Assembly: GCF_012276755.1 (NCBI RefSeq)
Contig: NZ_JAAXKX010000004.1
Location: forward strand, 124,001 to 188,000
DNA from: Marichromatium bheemlicum
Lineage (GTDB): Bacteria > Pseudomonadota > Gammaproteobacteria > Chromatiales > Chromatiaceae
DNA: 64,000 nucleotides
Reading direction: 5' to 3'
Shown: piece by piece, positions 47,080 through 58,130 of the stretch
How the letters are laid out: every line of letters starts with the position of its first letter
Numbering within the stretch: position 1 is the stretch's first letter
Notes under the pieces: generated by a model
Database searches by the model: none
What the model was told of the DNA's origin: nothing
The model's input: only the letters and a program-made list of their open reading frames with translations
Program-made: the position numbers and the translations under genes

Positions 47080-48711
47080 ATGAAGACCAATCTCCCCGTC
47101 ACCGGCAAGGAACAGACCTTCGCCGAGACCGACAACATCATGTCGACCACCGACCTCAAGGGCATCATCACCGACGTCAACGACACCTTCGTCGACATCA
47201 GCGGCTTCACCCGTGACGAACTGGTGGGTGTCAACCACAACGTGGTGCGCCACCCCGACATGCCGCCGGCAGCCTTCGCCGAGCTGTGGCAGACGGTCAA
47301 GTCCGGGCGCCCCTGGATGGGCCTGGTCAAGAACCGCTGCAAGAACGGCGATCACTACTGGGTCGACGCCTTCGTCAACCCGATCATGCGCAACGGCAAG
47401 GTGGTCGAATACCAATCGGTGCGCACCCGCCCGGCGCGCGATCTGATCGATAAGGCCGAGCGGCTCTATGCCGCCATCCGCGCCGGCCGCCTGCCCCTGG
47501 CGCTGCGCCTGCCGCGCCTCTCGGCGTTCTGGCGACTCACCGCCGGGCTGGTGAGCGCGGCACTCATCGCCCTCGCCGCACTAGTGCCGACGGCCCAACC
47601 CCTGGCCCCGGGCGCCGCCCTGATCGGGCTGATGCTCGCCGTTGCGATCCTCATCGTCTGGCTCCAGACCCGACCGCTGGCGCGCTTGAGCGCGCGCGCG
47701 CACCAGGTGATCGACGATCCCACCGCACAGTATCTCTACACCGGCACCAGTCGCGAGTACGGCGGCATCACCTTGGCGATGCGGATGCTGCGCACCGAGA
47801 GCCGCTCGGCGGCGGTGCGGATCTCCGATACCGCAGCCAAACTCTCGCGCCAGGCCGAGACCACGGTCGATACCGTCTCGCAGCTGCGCGGTGCAATCCT
47901 CGAACAACAGTCCCAGACCGACCTGGTGGCCACCGCCATCGAGGAGATGGCCGCCAGCGTGCGCGAGGTCGCTCGCAACGCCCAGCACACCGCCGACACC
48001 GCCAGCGGCGCCGACGAGGCCGCGCGCGATGGTCACCGCATCACCATCGACACCGGCTCGGCCATCGACCGGCTCTCTGGTGAGGTCGAGAACGCCGCCA
48101 GCGTGATCCAGACCCTCGAGCAGCACAGCGACGAGATCAGTGCCGTGCTCGAGGTGATCCGTGAGATCGCCGAGCAGACCAACCTGCTCGCCCTCAACGC
48201 CGCCATCGAGGCCGCCCGCGCCGGCGAGGCCGGACGCGGCTTCGCGGTGGTCGCCGACGAGGTGCGCAACCTCGCCAACCGCACCCAGCAATCGACCACC
48301 GAGATCCAGACCATGATCGAGAAGCTGCAGGCCGGTGCGCGCGCCTCGGTCGAGGTGATGCACGGCAGCCGAGCCCAGGCCGAGGAGAGCGTCGCTCAGG
48401 CCGGGGAGGCCGGTGAGGCACTGGCGGCGATCGCCGCCAGCGTGCAGCAGATCTCGGACATGACCACCCAGATCGCCACCGCCGTCGAGGAGCAGAGCGC
48501 GGTCAGCGAAGAGGTCAACCGCAGTATCACCAACATCCGTCAGGCGGCCGACGGCAACGCCGCGACCACCGGCGAGATCGAGCACACCGCCGAGGCCTTG
48601 GCCACCCTCGCCGAGGAGATGCGGGTACTCTCTGAGCAGTTCTGGCGCCACCGGATCTGCATGAGCGACCATGTCCGCCTCGATGGCACCACGCCACCCT
48701 CACGACACTGA
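47080..48711 (+). CDS. Aer-like methyl-accepting chemotaxis protein (PAS), copy 2
   Basis: The protein has 543 residues and the same layout as the preceding copy. PAS motifs are [19 protein letters not shown] and [20 protein letters not shown]. Hydrophobic segments around 145-205 differ from copy 1. The signalling hairpin is nearly identical ([25 protein letters not shown]). It has a longer C-terminus ([19 protein letters not shown]) than copy 1. The membrane parts and linkers diverge, so the two copies have been separated long enough to specialise. It is followed by a terminator at 48719-48750. Confidence 0.88.
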   Translation: MKTNLPVTGKEQTFAETDNIMSTTDLKGIITDVNDTFVDISGFTRDELVGVNHNVVRHPDMPPAAFAELWQTVKSGRPWMGLVKNRCKNGDHYWVDAFVNPIMRNGKVVEYQSVRTRPARDLIDKAERLYAAIRAGRLPLALRLPRLSAFWRLTAGLVSAALIALAALVPTAQPLAPGAALIGLMLAVAILIVWLQTRPLARLSARAHQVIDDPTAQYLYTGTSREYGGITLAMRMLRTESRSAAVRISDTAAKLSRQAETTVDTVSQLRGAILEQQSQTDLVATAIEEMAASVREVARNAQHTADTASGADEAARDGHRITIDTGSAIDRLSGEVENAASVIQTLEQHSDEISAVLEVIREIAEQTNLLALNAAIEAARAGEAGRGFAVVADEVRNLANRTQQSTTEIQTMIEKLQAGARASVEVMHGSRAQAEESVAQAGEAGEALAAIAASVQQISDMTTQIATAVEEQSAVSEEVNRSITNIRQAADGNAATTGEIEHTAEALATLAEEMRVLSEQFWRHRICMSDHVRLDGTTPPSRH

Positions 48712-48718
48712 CCCGTCC

Positions 48719-48750
48719 GGCGCCGGTGACGCGCGTCGCCGGCGCCTTTG
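48719..48750 (+). terminator. intrinsic terminator after the chemoreceptor pair
   Basis: GGCGCCGGTGAC pairs with GTCGCCGGCGCC (one wobble) over a GCGC loop, a 12-bp stem. TTT follows. It starts 8 bases after the second receptor's stop codon and about 50 bases before the ATPase operon. Confidence 0.75.
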
Positions 48751-48797
48751 GCGTAAGCTAGTCGGGCCCAACGCCCGGAGCCGCGAAGAGCACCCCC

Positions 48798-49115
48798 ATG
48801 GATGACACCCTCAAGCGACTGCTCGATGTCGAGATGCACGCCGAGCGTCTCGCCCAACAGGCCGAGACCGAACAGGGCCGGATCGTCGATCAGGCGATGG
48901 CCGAGGCCCGCGCCGAGCAGGCACGCTTCACCGCTAGGATCCCGGAACTGCGCCAGGGCTTCATCGCCAAGGCCGGTGCGCGCGCCGAACAGAGCATCGC
49001 CGAACTGCGCCGCCGCTACGACGAGCGCCATATCGCCCTGCGCAACCAGGCCGAAGAGCGAGAGCACGAGGCGCTCGAGGCCGCCTTCCAGGTCCTCATC
49101 GATCTCCGTCGCTGA
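48798..49115 (+). CDS. V/A-type ATPase peripheral stalk subunit (G/H, NtpF-like)
   Basis: The product is 105 residues, nearly all coiled-coil: LLDVEMHAERLAQQAETEQGRIVDQAMAEARAEQARF followed by basic and Gln/Glu-rich helices. Its size, helix content and place as the first gene of a V/A ATPase operon match the G/H (NtpF) subunit, which pairs with subunit E in the outer stalk. It has no signal peptide. The next gene (subunit C) starts 11 bases after its stop. Confidence 0.75.
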   Translation: MDDTLKRLLDVEMHAERLAQQAETEQGRIVDQAMAEARAEQARFTARIPELRQGFIAKAGARAEQSIAELRRRYDERHIALRNQAEEREHEALEAAFQVLIDLRR

Positions 49116-49125
49116 GTGCCGCGTC

Positions 49126-50199
49126 ATGGTCGACGCCGCCCACGCCTATCTCGACGCCCGGGTCTCGATGATGACCCGCCAGCTGCACGACCGTCACGGT
49201 CTGGCCCAGCTCGCCGAGCTGACACTGCCGGACCTGGCCCAGCGCCTCGGCCTCGATACCCTGCTCGACCCCAGCCAGTCGTTGCGCAGCCGCAGCCGCG
49301 CGATCGAGCAGGCGCTGGTCCACCAGCTGCTCGCCGAGCTGCAGGTGCTGATCCGACCACTGCACGGCGCCGAGCGTGAACTGATCCTCGCCTGGGGGCG
49401 CAAGTACGCCCTCTACAACCTCAAGACCCTGCTGCGCGGCAAGCTCCATGCATTCGAGGCCGAGACCATCGCCGCGCAATTGTTCGAGCTACCGGCCCCG
49501 ATCCGGCTACCGATCCGCACCCTGTTCCGCGCCGAGGGGGTCGATGAACTCCTGCGCCAGCTCGAGACCGGCCCCTACCGCCAGATCGCGCGCCAGGCAC
49601 GCGAGGTCTATGCCCGTCAACGCGAACCCTTCGCCCTCGAGGCGGCCATCGATCAACACTACTATCTCGATCTCGCCCATCACGCCCGCGCCTTCGGCGC
49701 CCCGCACGGCAACGCGCTCAGACGCCTGATCGGGGCCATGCTCGATCGTGTCGACCTGCTGTGGCTGTTGCGCTTTCGACTCTGCTACGGGCTCTCGCCC
49801 TCGGCGACCTTCTACTGGCTGGTGCCCTCGACCGGACTCCTCGGGCGGGAGCGACTGTTGCACCTGGTGGCACTCGAGGGCCTCGAGGCGGTGCTCGGCA
49901 CCCTCCCCGAGCCACTGGCCGGGCGCCTCGCCGGCAGCGACGACATCGCCGAGGTACAGCGCCGCGTCAACGCCCACAGCGCGGCGACCGCGCGTGCCTC
50001 GCTCGCGTACGCCGACTCGGCGCCAGCCCGTGCGCTGGCCTATCTGATGTTGCGCGAGACCGAGCTGCTGGGACTCTTCGCGATCGTCCAGGGACGCTTG
50101 CTGGGACTAGCGCAACACACCATCGACGCCGCACTCGAACACGTCCCTTCGGGCTGTACCTGGCGGGCCGCGGTTGTCGACCGGTCGGAGACGGACTGA
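49126..50199 (+). CDS. V/A-type ATPase subunit C (d/AC39)
   Basis: The ATG at 49126 gives 357 residues. The sequence shows the mostly helical repeats of the AC39/NtpC family: YLDARVSMMTRQL, LVHQLLAELQVLIRPL, ERELILAWGRKYALYNLKTLLRGKL (the second conserved region), and DQHYYLDLAHHARAF. Subunit C connects the central stalk to the membrane rotor. The last ~60 residues include LMLRETELLGLFAIVQGRLLGL. It overlaps the next gene's ATG by one base (TGATG). Confidence 0.82.
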   Translation: MVDAAHAYLDARVSMMTRQLHDRHGLAQLAELTLPDLAQRLGLDTLLDPSQSLRSRSRAIEQALVHQLLAELQVLIRPLHGAERELILAWGRKYALYNLKTLLRGKLHAFEAETIAAQLFELPAPIRLPIRTLFRAEGVDELLRQLETGPYRQIARQAREVYARQREPFALEAAIDQHYYLDLAHHARAFGAPHGNALRRLIGAMLDRVDLLWLLRFRLCYGLSPSATFYWLVPSTGLLGRERLLHLVALEGLEAVLGTLPEPLAGRLAGSDDIAEVQRRVNAHSAATARASLAYADSAPARALAYLMLRETELLGLFAIVQGRLLGLAQHTIDAALEHVPSGCTWRAAVVDRSETD

Positions 50200-52085
50200 T
50201 GCTCGCGCCCACGGCGATGAAGCACGTCCGCCTGCTGGTCCTCACCGAGGACCTACCCGCCACCTCGCTCGCCCTCGCCGCCACCGGCCACTTCCACCCC
50301 GACCCGCGCGCCCCTGCCGAGGCCCGGCTCGGCACCGCCCCGGCACACCACTATCGCCACCACCACGATCGCGCCCGCCAGCGGCTCGACAAGCTCGCCG
50401 AGCTGCTCGACCTCGCGCTGGCGCAGCACGTCGACCGGCCTCGGGTGATCGAGCCCGAGTCACTCGCCGCGCTCGACCACTGGCTCGGCGAGCTGTGGCA
50501 AACCGCCTCGACCCACGCCGAGGGCCTGCGCCTGCTCGACGACGAGGCGCGACTGGTCGCCGAGCACCAGGCCGCGCTCGCCAACTTCGCCGCGCTCGAC
50601 ATCGATCTGGCGGTGCTGCGCAACAACACCCGCTTCCTCGACATCCATGTCGGCATGGTGCCGCGCGAGAACCTCGCCCGGCTCGGCGGCGCGCTCGGGC
50701 TCGCCCACTATCTGGTCCATGTCTACATGCAGCGTGGCGACCAGACCCATGTGGTGATCGTCGGCCCCAGCGACGCCGCCCCCGAGTCACTGCCCCAGGT
50801 GCTCGCCGCCGCCGGATTCCAGGCGCTGCCGATCCCGATCGAACTCGACCGCGAACCGGCGCGGGTACGCCAGCAGCTCGAGACGCGTAGCGCCGACATC
50901 GCCCACCGCCGCGCCGCGCTCGAACGCGAACTCGCCGACTGGGGTGCCGACCATCGCGCACAGCTGCTCGCCGCGCAGCAGACCCTGCTGCTCGCCGCCC
51001 CGCTGGTCGCGCTCGACCCGGCGCTGCGCGCCAGCGGACCGCTCGCCCATCTCGCCGGCTGGGTGCCGGCCGGTGGCGTCGACGACCTCGCCGATCAGCT
51101 TCGTCAAACACTCTCGCACCCCTTCGACCTGAGCGTGCGCGACCCGCGCCCGGACGAACGCCGACTGGTGCCGACGGTGCTCACCCGCAATCGCCTGCTC
51201 GCGCCCTTCGCCACCCTGGTCGGGCAGTACGGCATCCCCGAGTACGGCGAGGTCGACCCCACGCCGCTGTTCGCCGTCACCTTCCTGCTGATGTTCGGCA
51301 GCATGTTCGGCGACCTCGGTCAGGGCGCGGTGATCGCGCTCGCCGCCTGGCTGCTGCGTCGACGGCTCGGGCGCTTCTGGCCCTTCGGATTGCTCGCCGG
51401 GTTGTCGTCGATGGCCTTCGGGGTGGTCTTCGGCAGCGTGTTCGGCAACGAGCACCTGATCCCGGCGCTGTGGATGAGCCCGCTCACCGATCCGCTGCGG
51501 ATGCTCACCCTGGCACTCCTCTGGGGGGTGGGGTTCATCACCCTCGCCTGTACGCTGGCGATCTACAACCGGGTGGCCGTCGGGCGCTGGCGCGACGCCG
51601 TGCTCGGGCATCACGGTGCGGTCAATCTGGTGTTCTACCTCGCGCTGGTCGGCGCCGGGGTCGGGCTCGCCGAGAACGGCGCCCTCGCCCCCTGGCCGGC
51701 GACCATCGCCGGGCTCGCCCTCGCCACCCTGGCCTGGGCGAGCTGGCGCGAGCAGCAAGGCCCGGTGATCGAGCGCGCGCTGGTGGTCTTCATCGCCACC
51801 CTGGAGACGGTGATCGGCTATGTCTCCAACACCCTCTCCTTCCTCCGCGTCGCCGCCTTCGGGCTCAACCATGTCGCGCTCGCCATCGCCGTCTACACCC
51901 TCGCCGGGATGCTCGGCGAGGTCGGTCACCTCATCACCCTGGTCCTCGGCAACCTCTTTATCATCGTGCTCGAGGGCGGGATCGTGATGATCCAGGTGAT
52001 GCGACTGCAGTACTACGAGGGGTTCTCGCGTTATTTCTCCGGGGACGGACACGCCTTCGCGCCACTACGCCTGCCGCGTGACTGA
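50199..52085 (+). CDS. V/A-type ATPase subunit a/I (NtpI)
   Basis: The ATG at 50199, eight bases after GGAG, gives 628 residues. An N-terminal cytosolic half of about 350 residues has helical and coiled-coil stretches. The C-terminal half has seven to eight membrane helices. Conserved parts are YGIPEYGEVDPTPLFAVTFLLMFGSMFGDLGQGAVI, MAFGVVFGSVFGNEH, and SNTLSFLRVAAFGLNHVALAIAVY, which carries the essential Arg (FLRVAAFGL) that interacts with the rotor carboxylates. The length is near the family norm. It contributes the ion half-channels. Confidence 0.92.
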   Translation: MLAPTAMKHVRLLVLTEDLPATSLALAATGHFHPDPRAPAEARLGTAPAHHYRHHHDRARQRLDKLAELLDLALAQHVDRPRVIEPESLAALDHWLGELWQTASTHAEGLRLLDDEARLVAEHQAALANFAALDIDLAVLRNNTRFLDIHVGMVPRENLARLGGALGLAHYLVHVYMQRGDQTHVVIVGPSDAAPESLPQVLAAAGFQALPIPIELDREPARVRQQLETRSADIAHRRAALERELADWGADHRAQLLAAQQTLLLAAPLVALDPALRASGPLAHLAGWVPAGGVDDLADQLRQTLSHPFDLSVRDPRPDERRLVPTVLTRNRLLAPFATLVGQYGIPEYGEVDPTPLFAVTFLLMFGSMFGDLGQGAVIALAAWLLRRRLGRFWPFGLLAGLSSMAFGVVFGSVFGNEHLIPALWMSPLTDPLRMLTLALLWGVGFITLACTLAIYNRVAVGRWRDAVLGHHGAVNLVFYLALVGAGVGLAENGALAPWPATIAGLALATLAWASWREQQGPVIERALVVFIATLETVIGYVSNTLSFLRVAAFGLNHVALAIAVYTLAGMLGEVGHLITLVLGNLFIIVLEGGIVMIQVMRLQYYEGFSRYFSGDGHAFAPLRLPRD

Positions 52086-52118
52086 CCCCGGCACCATCCA
52101 CCACATCAGGAGCGTCAC

Positions 52119-52568
52119 ATGTATTGGCTCGTCGCCCTCATGACCCTGGCCATCCTCGGCCTGATCCTCACCGGACTGGTGCTGGAGTTGCGCCCCCGCG
52201 CCAGCGCCCGGCTCCGTGACTGGTTCCGCCCGGCGCTCGGCACCCAGCTGGTGGTCTTCGTCGGCGCCCAGCTCGGGCTGCTCGTGCTCGGACTCAACGA
52301 CGCCCTGGCCGCCACCGAGCCCCTCGCCGACACCGCCACCCCCGAGATCAGCCTCGGCATGGGGCTGGCGATCATCGGTGCCGGTATCCCCACCGCGATC
52401 TCGACCATCGGCGCCGGCATCGCCGTCGGCCCGATCGGCGCGGCCTCGCTGGCGGCGATCACCGAGAAGCCGGAGAACCTCGGGCGCACCCTGATCTATC
52501 TCGGTCTGGCCGAGGGCATCGCCATCTACGGGCTGGTGGTCTCGATCCTGCTCATCAACAAGATCTGA
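52119..52568 (+). CDS. V/A-type ATPase membrane rotor subunit c/K (NtpK-like)
   Basis: The protein has 149 residues and four likely membrane helices. The C-terminal hairpin contains GLAIIGAGIPTAISTIGAGIAVGPIG and LIYLGLAEGIAIYGLVVSILL, where Glu is the ion-binding carboxylate. The N-terminal pair has no carboxylate in its helices, so only one ion site per four-helix unit is seen, as in the 16-kDa NtpK type. The Pro-Glu-x-x-Tyr pattern of some sodium pumps is not present here, which leans toward proton coupling, but this cannot be settled from sequence. Confidence 0.87.
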   Translation: MYWLVALMTLAILGLILTGLVLELRPRASARLRDWFRPALGTQLVVFVGAQLGLLVLGLNDALAATEPLADTATPEISLGMGLAIIGAGIPTAISTIGAGIAVGPIGAASLAAITEKPENLGRTLIYLGLAEGIAIYGLVVSILLINKI

Positions 52569-52574
52569 GCGGGC

Positions 52575-52955
52575 ATGGTGGACACTCCCAGCACCGAGAC
52601 CGCCACCCCGGCGCGGCTCGTGTTCATCGGTGACGAGCGGCTCGCCGATGGCTTCCGGTTGATCGGCTTCGAGGCCCACGAGAACCCTGCCCCGGAGACC
52701 GTCGAGCGCCTGCTGCGCGGACTGTTGCGCGCGCGGGCCAAGGCGCTGGTAGTGGTCGACGACGCGCTGATGGCCGCAGACATCCCCAGCCTGCAGCGCA
52801 TCCGCCGCGAGGGCGGACGCATCGTGGTGATCGCGGTGCCCGCGCTCGGCGCCGAGGCCCCGCGCCTGTCCAGCGCGGTGGCCGATCGGCTCGATGCGCT
52901 GTTCGGTGCCGCGCCGGACGACGAGACGGAGCAACGACATGACCCAGGTCGATGA
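52575..52955 (+). CDS. V/A-type ATPase subunit F (NtpG-like)
   Basis: The protein has 126 residues. A Rossmann-like core is visible: RLVFIGDERLADGFRLIGFEA at the start, ALVVVDDALMAADIPSL in the middle and RIVVIAVPAL later, matching the small F subunit of the central stalk. The C-terminus is polar (DDETEQRHDPGR). It overlaps the next gene by 17 bases, suggesting coupled translation. It follows the K gene by six bases. Confidence 0.82.
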   Translation: MVDTPSTETATPARLVFIGDERLADGFRLIGFEAHENPAPETVERLLRGLLRARAKALVVVDDALMAADIPSLQRIRREGGRIVVIAVPALGAEAPRLSSAVADRLDALFGAAPDDETEQRHDPGR

Positions 52956-53572
52956 ACTCGAACAGGCGATCCTCGCGCGCGCCGAGCGCCTCGCCGCCGA
53001 GTACCGGGCGCGCGTCGCCAGCCGTCGCGACACCATCCTGCGCGAGGCCGCCGAGCGGCTGCGCGCGCGCGAGCAACACGAGGAGCAGGTCGCCCGCGCC
53101 CTGGCCGAACGCAGCTTCCGCCAGCAGGTCCAGGCCAGCGAACTGAAGCTCCAGACCCATCTCGACCGGGTGCGCTGGAACCTGATGCAGGCCGTCGAGC
53201 GCGGACTCGAAGAGCGGATGCGCGCCTTCGTCGCCGAACGCGACACCTATGGCGACTGGCTCGCGACGCTGATCGTGCGCGATGCCGGGCTGATCGAGCA
53301 GCCGCGGCTGCGGGTCGAGGCCAACGCCCACGACCTGGTGCTGCTGCGCGAGCGCTGGGCGGCGATCCTCGCGGCGCTACCCGAGGGGCGCGAGGCCGAG
53401 CTGGTCGAGGAGCCGATCACCGCCCTCGGCGGGGTGCGGGTCAGCGACGCCGAGGGGCGGGTGCGCATCGACGACACCCATGCCGGTCGGCTCGAACGGC
53501 TGCGCCCCAAGATCCAGCGCGTGATCCTCGAACGCCTGCTCCCCAACGGGCTCGATACCGCCAACCTGTTCA

Positions 53573-53580
<8 letters not shown>
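52939..53580 (+). CDS. V/A-type ATPase peripheral stalk subunit E
   Basis: The ATG at 52939 gives 213 residues. The first ~110 residues are an uninterrupted helix rich in Ala, Glu and Arg (AERLAAEYRARVASRRDTIL; RQQVQASELKLQTHLDR). The last ~100 form a globular C-terminal domain with EEPITALGGVRVSDAEGRVRIDDT, the conserved part of subunit E. It pairs with the G/H subunit in the outer stalk. It overlaps subunit F at the start and subunit A at the end (eight bases). Confidence 0.85.
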
Positions 53581-55390
<1,810 letters not shown>

Positions 55391-55506
55391 GTTTGCCGTT
55401 CTTAAACGATCGGTCAGGGCACTACCAACTTACTTATCTATAGCCCAAACCTCTAATCCAACAACCAGAGTTGAATTCCTAGACGGGCCAAGGCCCCAAG
55501 CATGTA

Positions 55507-55520
55507 CGGCTCGATCGAGC
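55507..55520. repeat. 14-bp palindrome ahead of subunit B
   Basis: GGCTCGATCGAGCC is a perfect palindrome 21 bases upstream of the subunit B start. A second short hairpin (GGGCC-AA-GGCCC) lies about 20 bases before it. They fall in the atypical A-B spacer and could be a protein site or RNA hairpin. Confidence 0.7.
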
Positions 55521-55540
55521 CGAACGAGGATCATTGCATC

Positions 55541-56926
55541 ATGAGCATCAAGGAATACCGCACCGCCATCGAAGCCAGGGGCGGCCTCCTGGTGGTCAGG
55601 GACACGCCGGGCGTGGCCTTCGGCGACCGGGTGCGGATCGAGAACCATGCGGGCCAGATCCGCAACGGTCAGGTCATCCGTGCGGCGGACGAGGAGGTGC
55701 TGATTCTGGTCTTCGAGGGCACGGATGATCTGGACCTGGAGAACACCTGGGTCCGCTTCCTCGACGAGCCGGTGGAGATCGCGCTCTCGCCCGAGATCCT
55801 GGGGCGCGAACTCAACGGCCTCGGCGAGCCGCGCGACGGGCGCCCGCCGGTACTCTCGGGGCTGCGGCGGCCGGTGGGCGGCTCGGCCATCAATCCGGCC
55901 GCCCGCACCTATCCGCGCGAGTTCATCCAGACCGGCGTCTCGACCATCGACGGGCTCAACAGTCTGGTGCGGGGGCAGAAGCTGCCGATCTTCTCGGGCT
56001 CGGGCCTGCCGCACAACCGGCTCGCGGCCCAGATTGTGCGTCAGGCCAGGCTGGTCGACGAGAACTCCAGCTTCTCGATCGTGTTCGCGGCCATGGGCGT
56101 CTCCTACGCCGACGCCAAGTTCTTCCGCGACGAGTTCGCAAACTCGGGCGTGCTGCGCAACGTGGTGATGTTCGTCAATCTCGCCGACGACCCGCCGGTG
56201 GAGCGGCTCACCCTGCCCCGCGCCGCGCTCACCGCCGCCGAGTATCTGGCCTATGATCTCGACCGCCACGTGCTGGTGGTGCTCACCGACATGACCAACT
56301 ACGCCGAGGCGCTGCGCGAGGTCGCCACCGCCAAGGGCGACGTGCCCGCGCGCAAGGGCTATCCGGGCTATCTCTACTCCGATCTGGCCGAACTCTACGA
56401 GCGCTGCGGGCGTATCCACGACCGACGCGGGTCGATCACCATGATGCCGGTCGTCTCCATGCCCTCGGACGACATCACCCACCCCATCCCCGACCTCACC
56501 GGCTATATCACCGAGGGGCAGATCGTGCTCTCGCGCGAGCTGCACAATCGCGGCATCTACCCCCCGGTGCACATCTCGCCGAGCCTGTCGCGGCTGATGA
56601 AGGACGGCATCGGCAAGGACGACACCCGCGAGGACCACCCCCGGGTCGCGGCCCAGCTCTACAGCCTCTACGCCCGCGCCCAGGAGACCCGCAACCTCGC
56701 CTCGATCATCGGCGCCGACGAGCTGTCCGAGCGCGATCGGCGCTTTCTCGAATTCGCCGACGCCTTCGACTCGCGCTTCGTCACCCAGGGCGAGGACGAA
56801 GAGCGCTCGGTCATCGAGACCCTGGAGCTAGCCTGGGCGCTGATGGCGCACTTCCCACGCGACCAGCTCACCCGCCTACAGGAGACCGACTTTGCACGCC
56901 ACCTCCCCCATGACGATCGACCATGA
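55541..56926 (+). CDS. V/A-type ATPase non-catalytic subunit B
   Basis: The ATG at 55541 gives 461 residues, matching the B subunit. Early residues include EARGGLLVVRDTPGVAFGDRV. The nucleotide-binding region has SGSGLPHNRLAAQIVRQA in the Walker A position (no GK, as expected for B), and AYDLDRHVLVVLTDMTNYAEALREVA. RGSITMMPVVSMPSDDITHPIPD is also conserved. The reading frame uses Arg AGG and other uncommon codons at the start, unlike the upstream subunits. It overlaps the YkgJ gene by 35 bases. Confidence 0.92.
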   Translation: MSIKEYRTAIEARGGLLVVRDTPGVAFGDRVRIENHAGQIRNGQVIRAADEEVLILVFEGTDDLDLENTWVRFLDEPVEIALSPEILGRELNGLGEPRDGRPPVLSGLRRPVGGSAINPAARTYPREFIQTGVSTIDGLNSLVRGQKLPIFSGSGLPHNRLAAQIVRQARLVDENSSFSIVFAAMGVSYADAKFFRDEFANSGVLRNVVMFVNLADDPPVERLTLPRAALTAAEYLAYDLDRHVLVVLTDMTNYAEALREVATAKGDVPARKGYPGYLYSDLAELYERCGRIHDRRGSITMMPVVSMPSDDITHPIPDLTGYITEGQIVLSRELHNRGIYPPVHISPSLSRLMKDGIGKDDTREDHPRVAAQLYSLYARAQETRNLASIIGADELSERDRRFLEFADAFDSRFVTQGEDEERSVIETLELAWALMAHFPRDQLTRLQETDFARHLPHDDRP

Positions 56927-57197
56927 CATCGACTGCGCCGAGTGCCGCGCCTGCTGCTGCCGACTCGAGGCGGTATGCCTGACCGACACCGGGGTGCCGC
57001 CACGCTTCCTCACCGAGGACGCCTGGGGGCGGACCTGCATGCTCCGGCTCGACGACGGCTGGTGCGCCGCGCTCGACCGCGACACCCTACGCTGTCGCAT
57101 CTACGCCCAGCGCCCGCTGGTCTGTCGGATGCTCGAGATGGGTGGGCCCGACTGCATCGACGCGCGGGCGACCATTGACGAGCCCTTGTCTCGCTGA
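56892..57197 (+). CDS. YkgJ-type cysteine-cluster protein inside the ATPase operon
   Basis: TTG at 56892, seven bases after AGGAG, gives 101 residues; ATG at 56910 is the alternative. The core has IDCAECRACCCRLEAVCL (CxxCxxCC), TCMLRLDDGWCAALD and RCRIYAQRPLVCRMLEMGGPDC, the Cys pattern of the YkgJ/zinc- or iron-chelating family. Its cellular role is not known. It overlaps subunit B and is followed 13 bases later by subunit D, so it is a true operon member. Such genes are not part of the standard V/A ATPase set. Confidence 0.8.
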   Translation: MHATSPMTIDHDIDCAECRACCCRLEAVCLTDTGVPPRFLTEDAWGRTCMLRLDDGWCAALDRDTLRCRIYAQRPLVCRMLEMGGPDCIDARATIDEPLSR

Positions 57198-57210
57198 CCC
57201 CAGAACCCCC

Positions 57211-57831
57211 ATGGCCCCCCCCCTGATCAAGGCACCACCGACCAAGAGCAGCCTGCTGCGGCTACAGCAGCAGGCACAGTTTCTGATCGCCGGGCACGAT
57301 CTGCTCGAACGCAAGCGCGAACTGCTCACCCGGCTGGTCTACGAGCGCATCGACGAGTACCGCGCACTGCGGCGCGAGGCCGAGACCGCGCTCGGCGCGG
57401 CCTATCACTGCCTCAGCCTCACCCACCTGCGCATGGGCAGTCGCGGCATTCGTCAGGCCGCGCTCGGCGCCGAGCCGGCGCTGCGCGTCAATGTCCTGCC
57501 ACACCGCGCGCTCGGCGTCGAGTACCCGGCGGTGGCCAGCGAGCGCCTGCCGCTCAAGCCCGTCGGTCTGCTCGGCACCGACGCGAGCTTCGACGCCACC
57601 CGCGCCAACCTCGCCGAGGCCGCGGTGTTGCTTGCCCGGCTCGCCGAGGTCGAGACCGCGCTGCACCGACTGATGGAGGAGCAGCGCAAGGCGCAGAAAC
57701 GCGTCAACGCGCTCAAGTACAACATCATCCCCCGCTACCAGCGCACCATCCGCTTCATCCGCTCGGCACTCGAAGAGGAAGAGCGCAACGCCCTGTTCCA
57801 GGTGAAGCTGCTGCGCGAGAGACAGACGTAG
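57211..57831 (+). CDS. V/A-type ATPase subunit D
   Basis: The ATG at 57211 gives 206 residues. Two long helices typical of the central shaft are visible: LLRLQQQAQFLIAGHDLLERKRELLTRLVYERI and, near the end, AQKRVNALKYNIIPRYQRTIRFIRSALEEEERNALFQVKLLR. The motif RVNALKYNIIP is the family hallmark. Subunit D rotates inside the A3B3 head. The final seven codons (ending RERQT) fall at the start of the 320-bp tandem duplication. Confidence 0.9.
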   Translation: MAPPLIKAPPTKSSLLRLQQQAQFLIAGHDLLERKRELLTRLVYERIDEYRALRREAETALGAAYHCLSLTHLRMGSRGIRQAALGAEPALRVNVLPHRALGVEYPAVASERLPLKPVGLLGTDASFDATRANLAEAAVLLARLAEVETALHRLMEEQRKAQKRVNALKYNIIPRYQRTIRFIRSALEEEERNALFQVKLLRERQT

Positions 57832-58130
57832 CGGCCAGCGGCCGGGAGAGCTGAACCGCAAGGACCCGCAGGGCGCGAAGATGCAGGGCGTTAGGCCGCC
57901 ACCCCGTAGGGTGGGATGCATGAGCGCCAGCCCGTAGGGTGGGATGCGTGACCGCGCGAGCACGTCGAGAGACCGCGCGGACTGCTTCCGGTCACGCACC
58001 CCACCACCTCGCGCCGAACCGACCGGGGGCGCGGTGTCTCGTCCGGGCTCTACGCGGATGCGAGTGGCGAGGTCTTGAGGACACGATGCGGCGGTGTTGG
58101 GGTGCCTTCGGCAACCCAACCTACGGGCGG
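57811..58130. repeat. tandem 320-bp repeat, copy 1
   Basis: This unit begins in the last codons of the ATPase D gene (CTGCGCGAGAGACAGACG) and recurs from 58131 with about 90 percent identity by eye. It contains a GAACCGCAAGGACC element, two GTAGGGTGGGATGC blocks and a TTGGGGTGCCTTCGGCAACCCAA hairpin. No protein is supported in it. Confidence 0.88.

Noticed and set aside
45916-47415. 499-codon open frame opposite the two chemoreceptors
   Set aside because: It spans two genuine genes on the other strand and repeats the same Asp/Gly-rich pattern, as expected for a shadow.
50787-52052. 421-codon open frame opposite ATPase subunit a
   Set aside because: It is an antisense artefact with biased composition (Glu, Gly, His).
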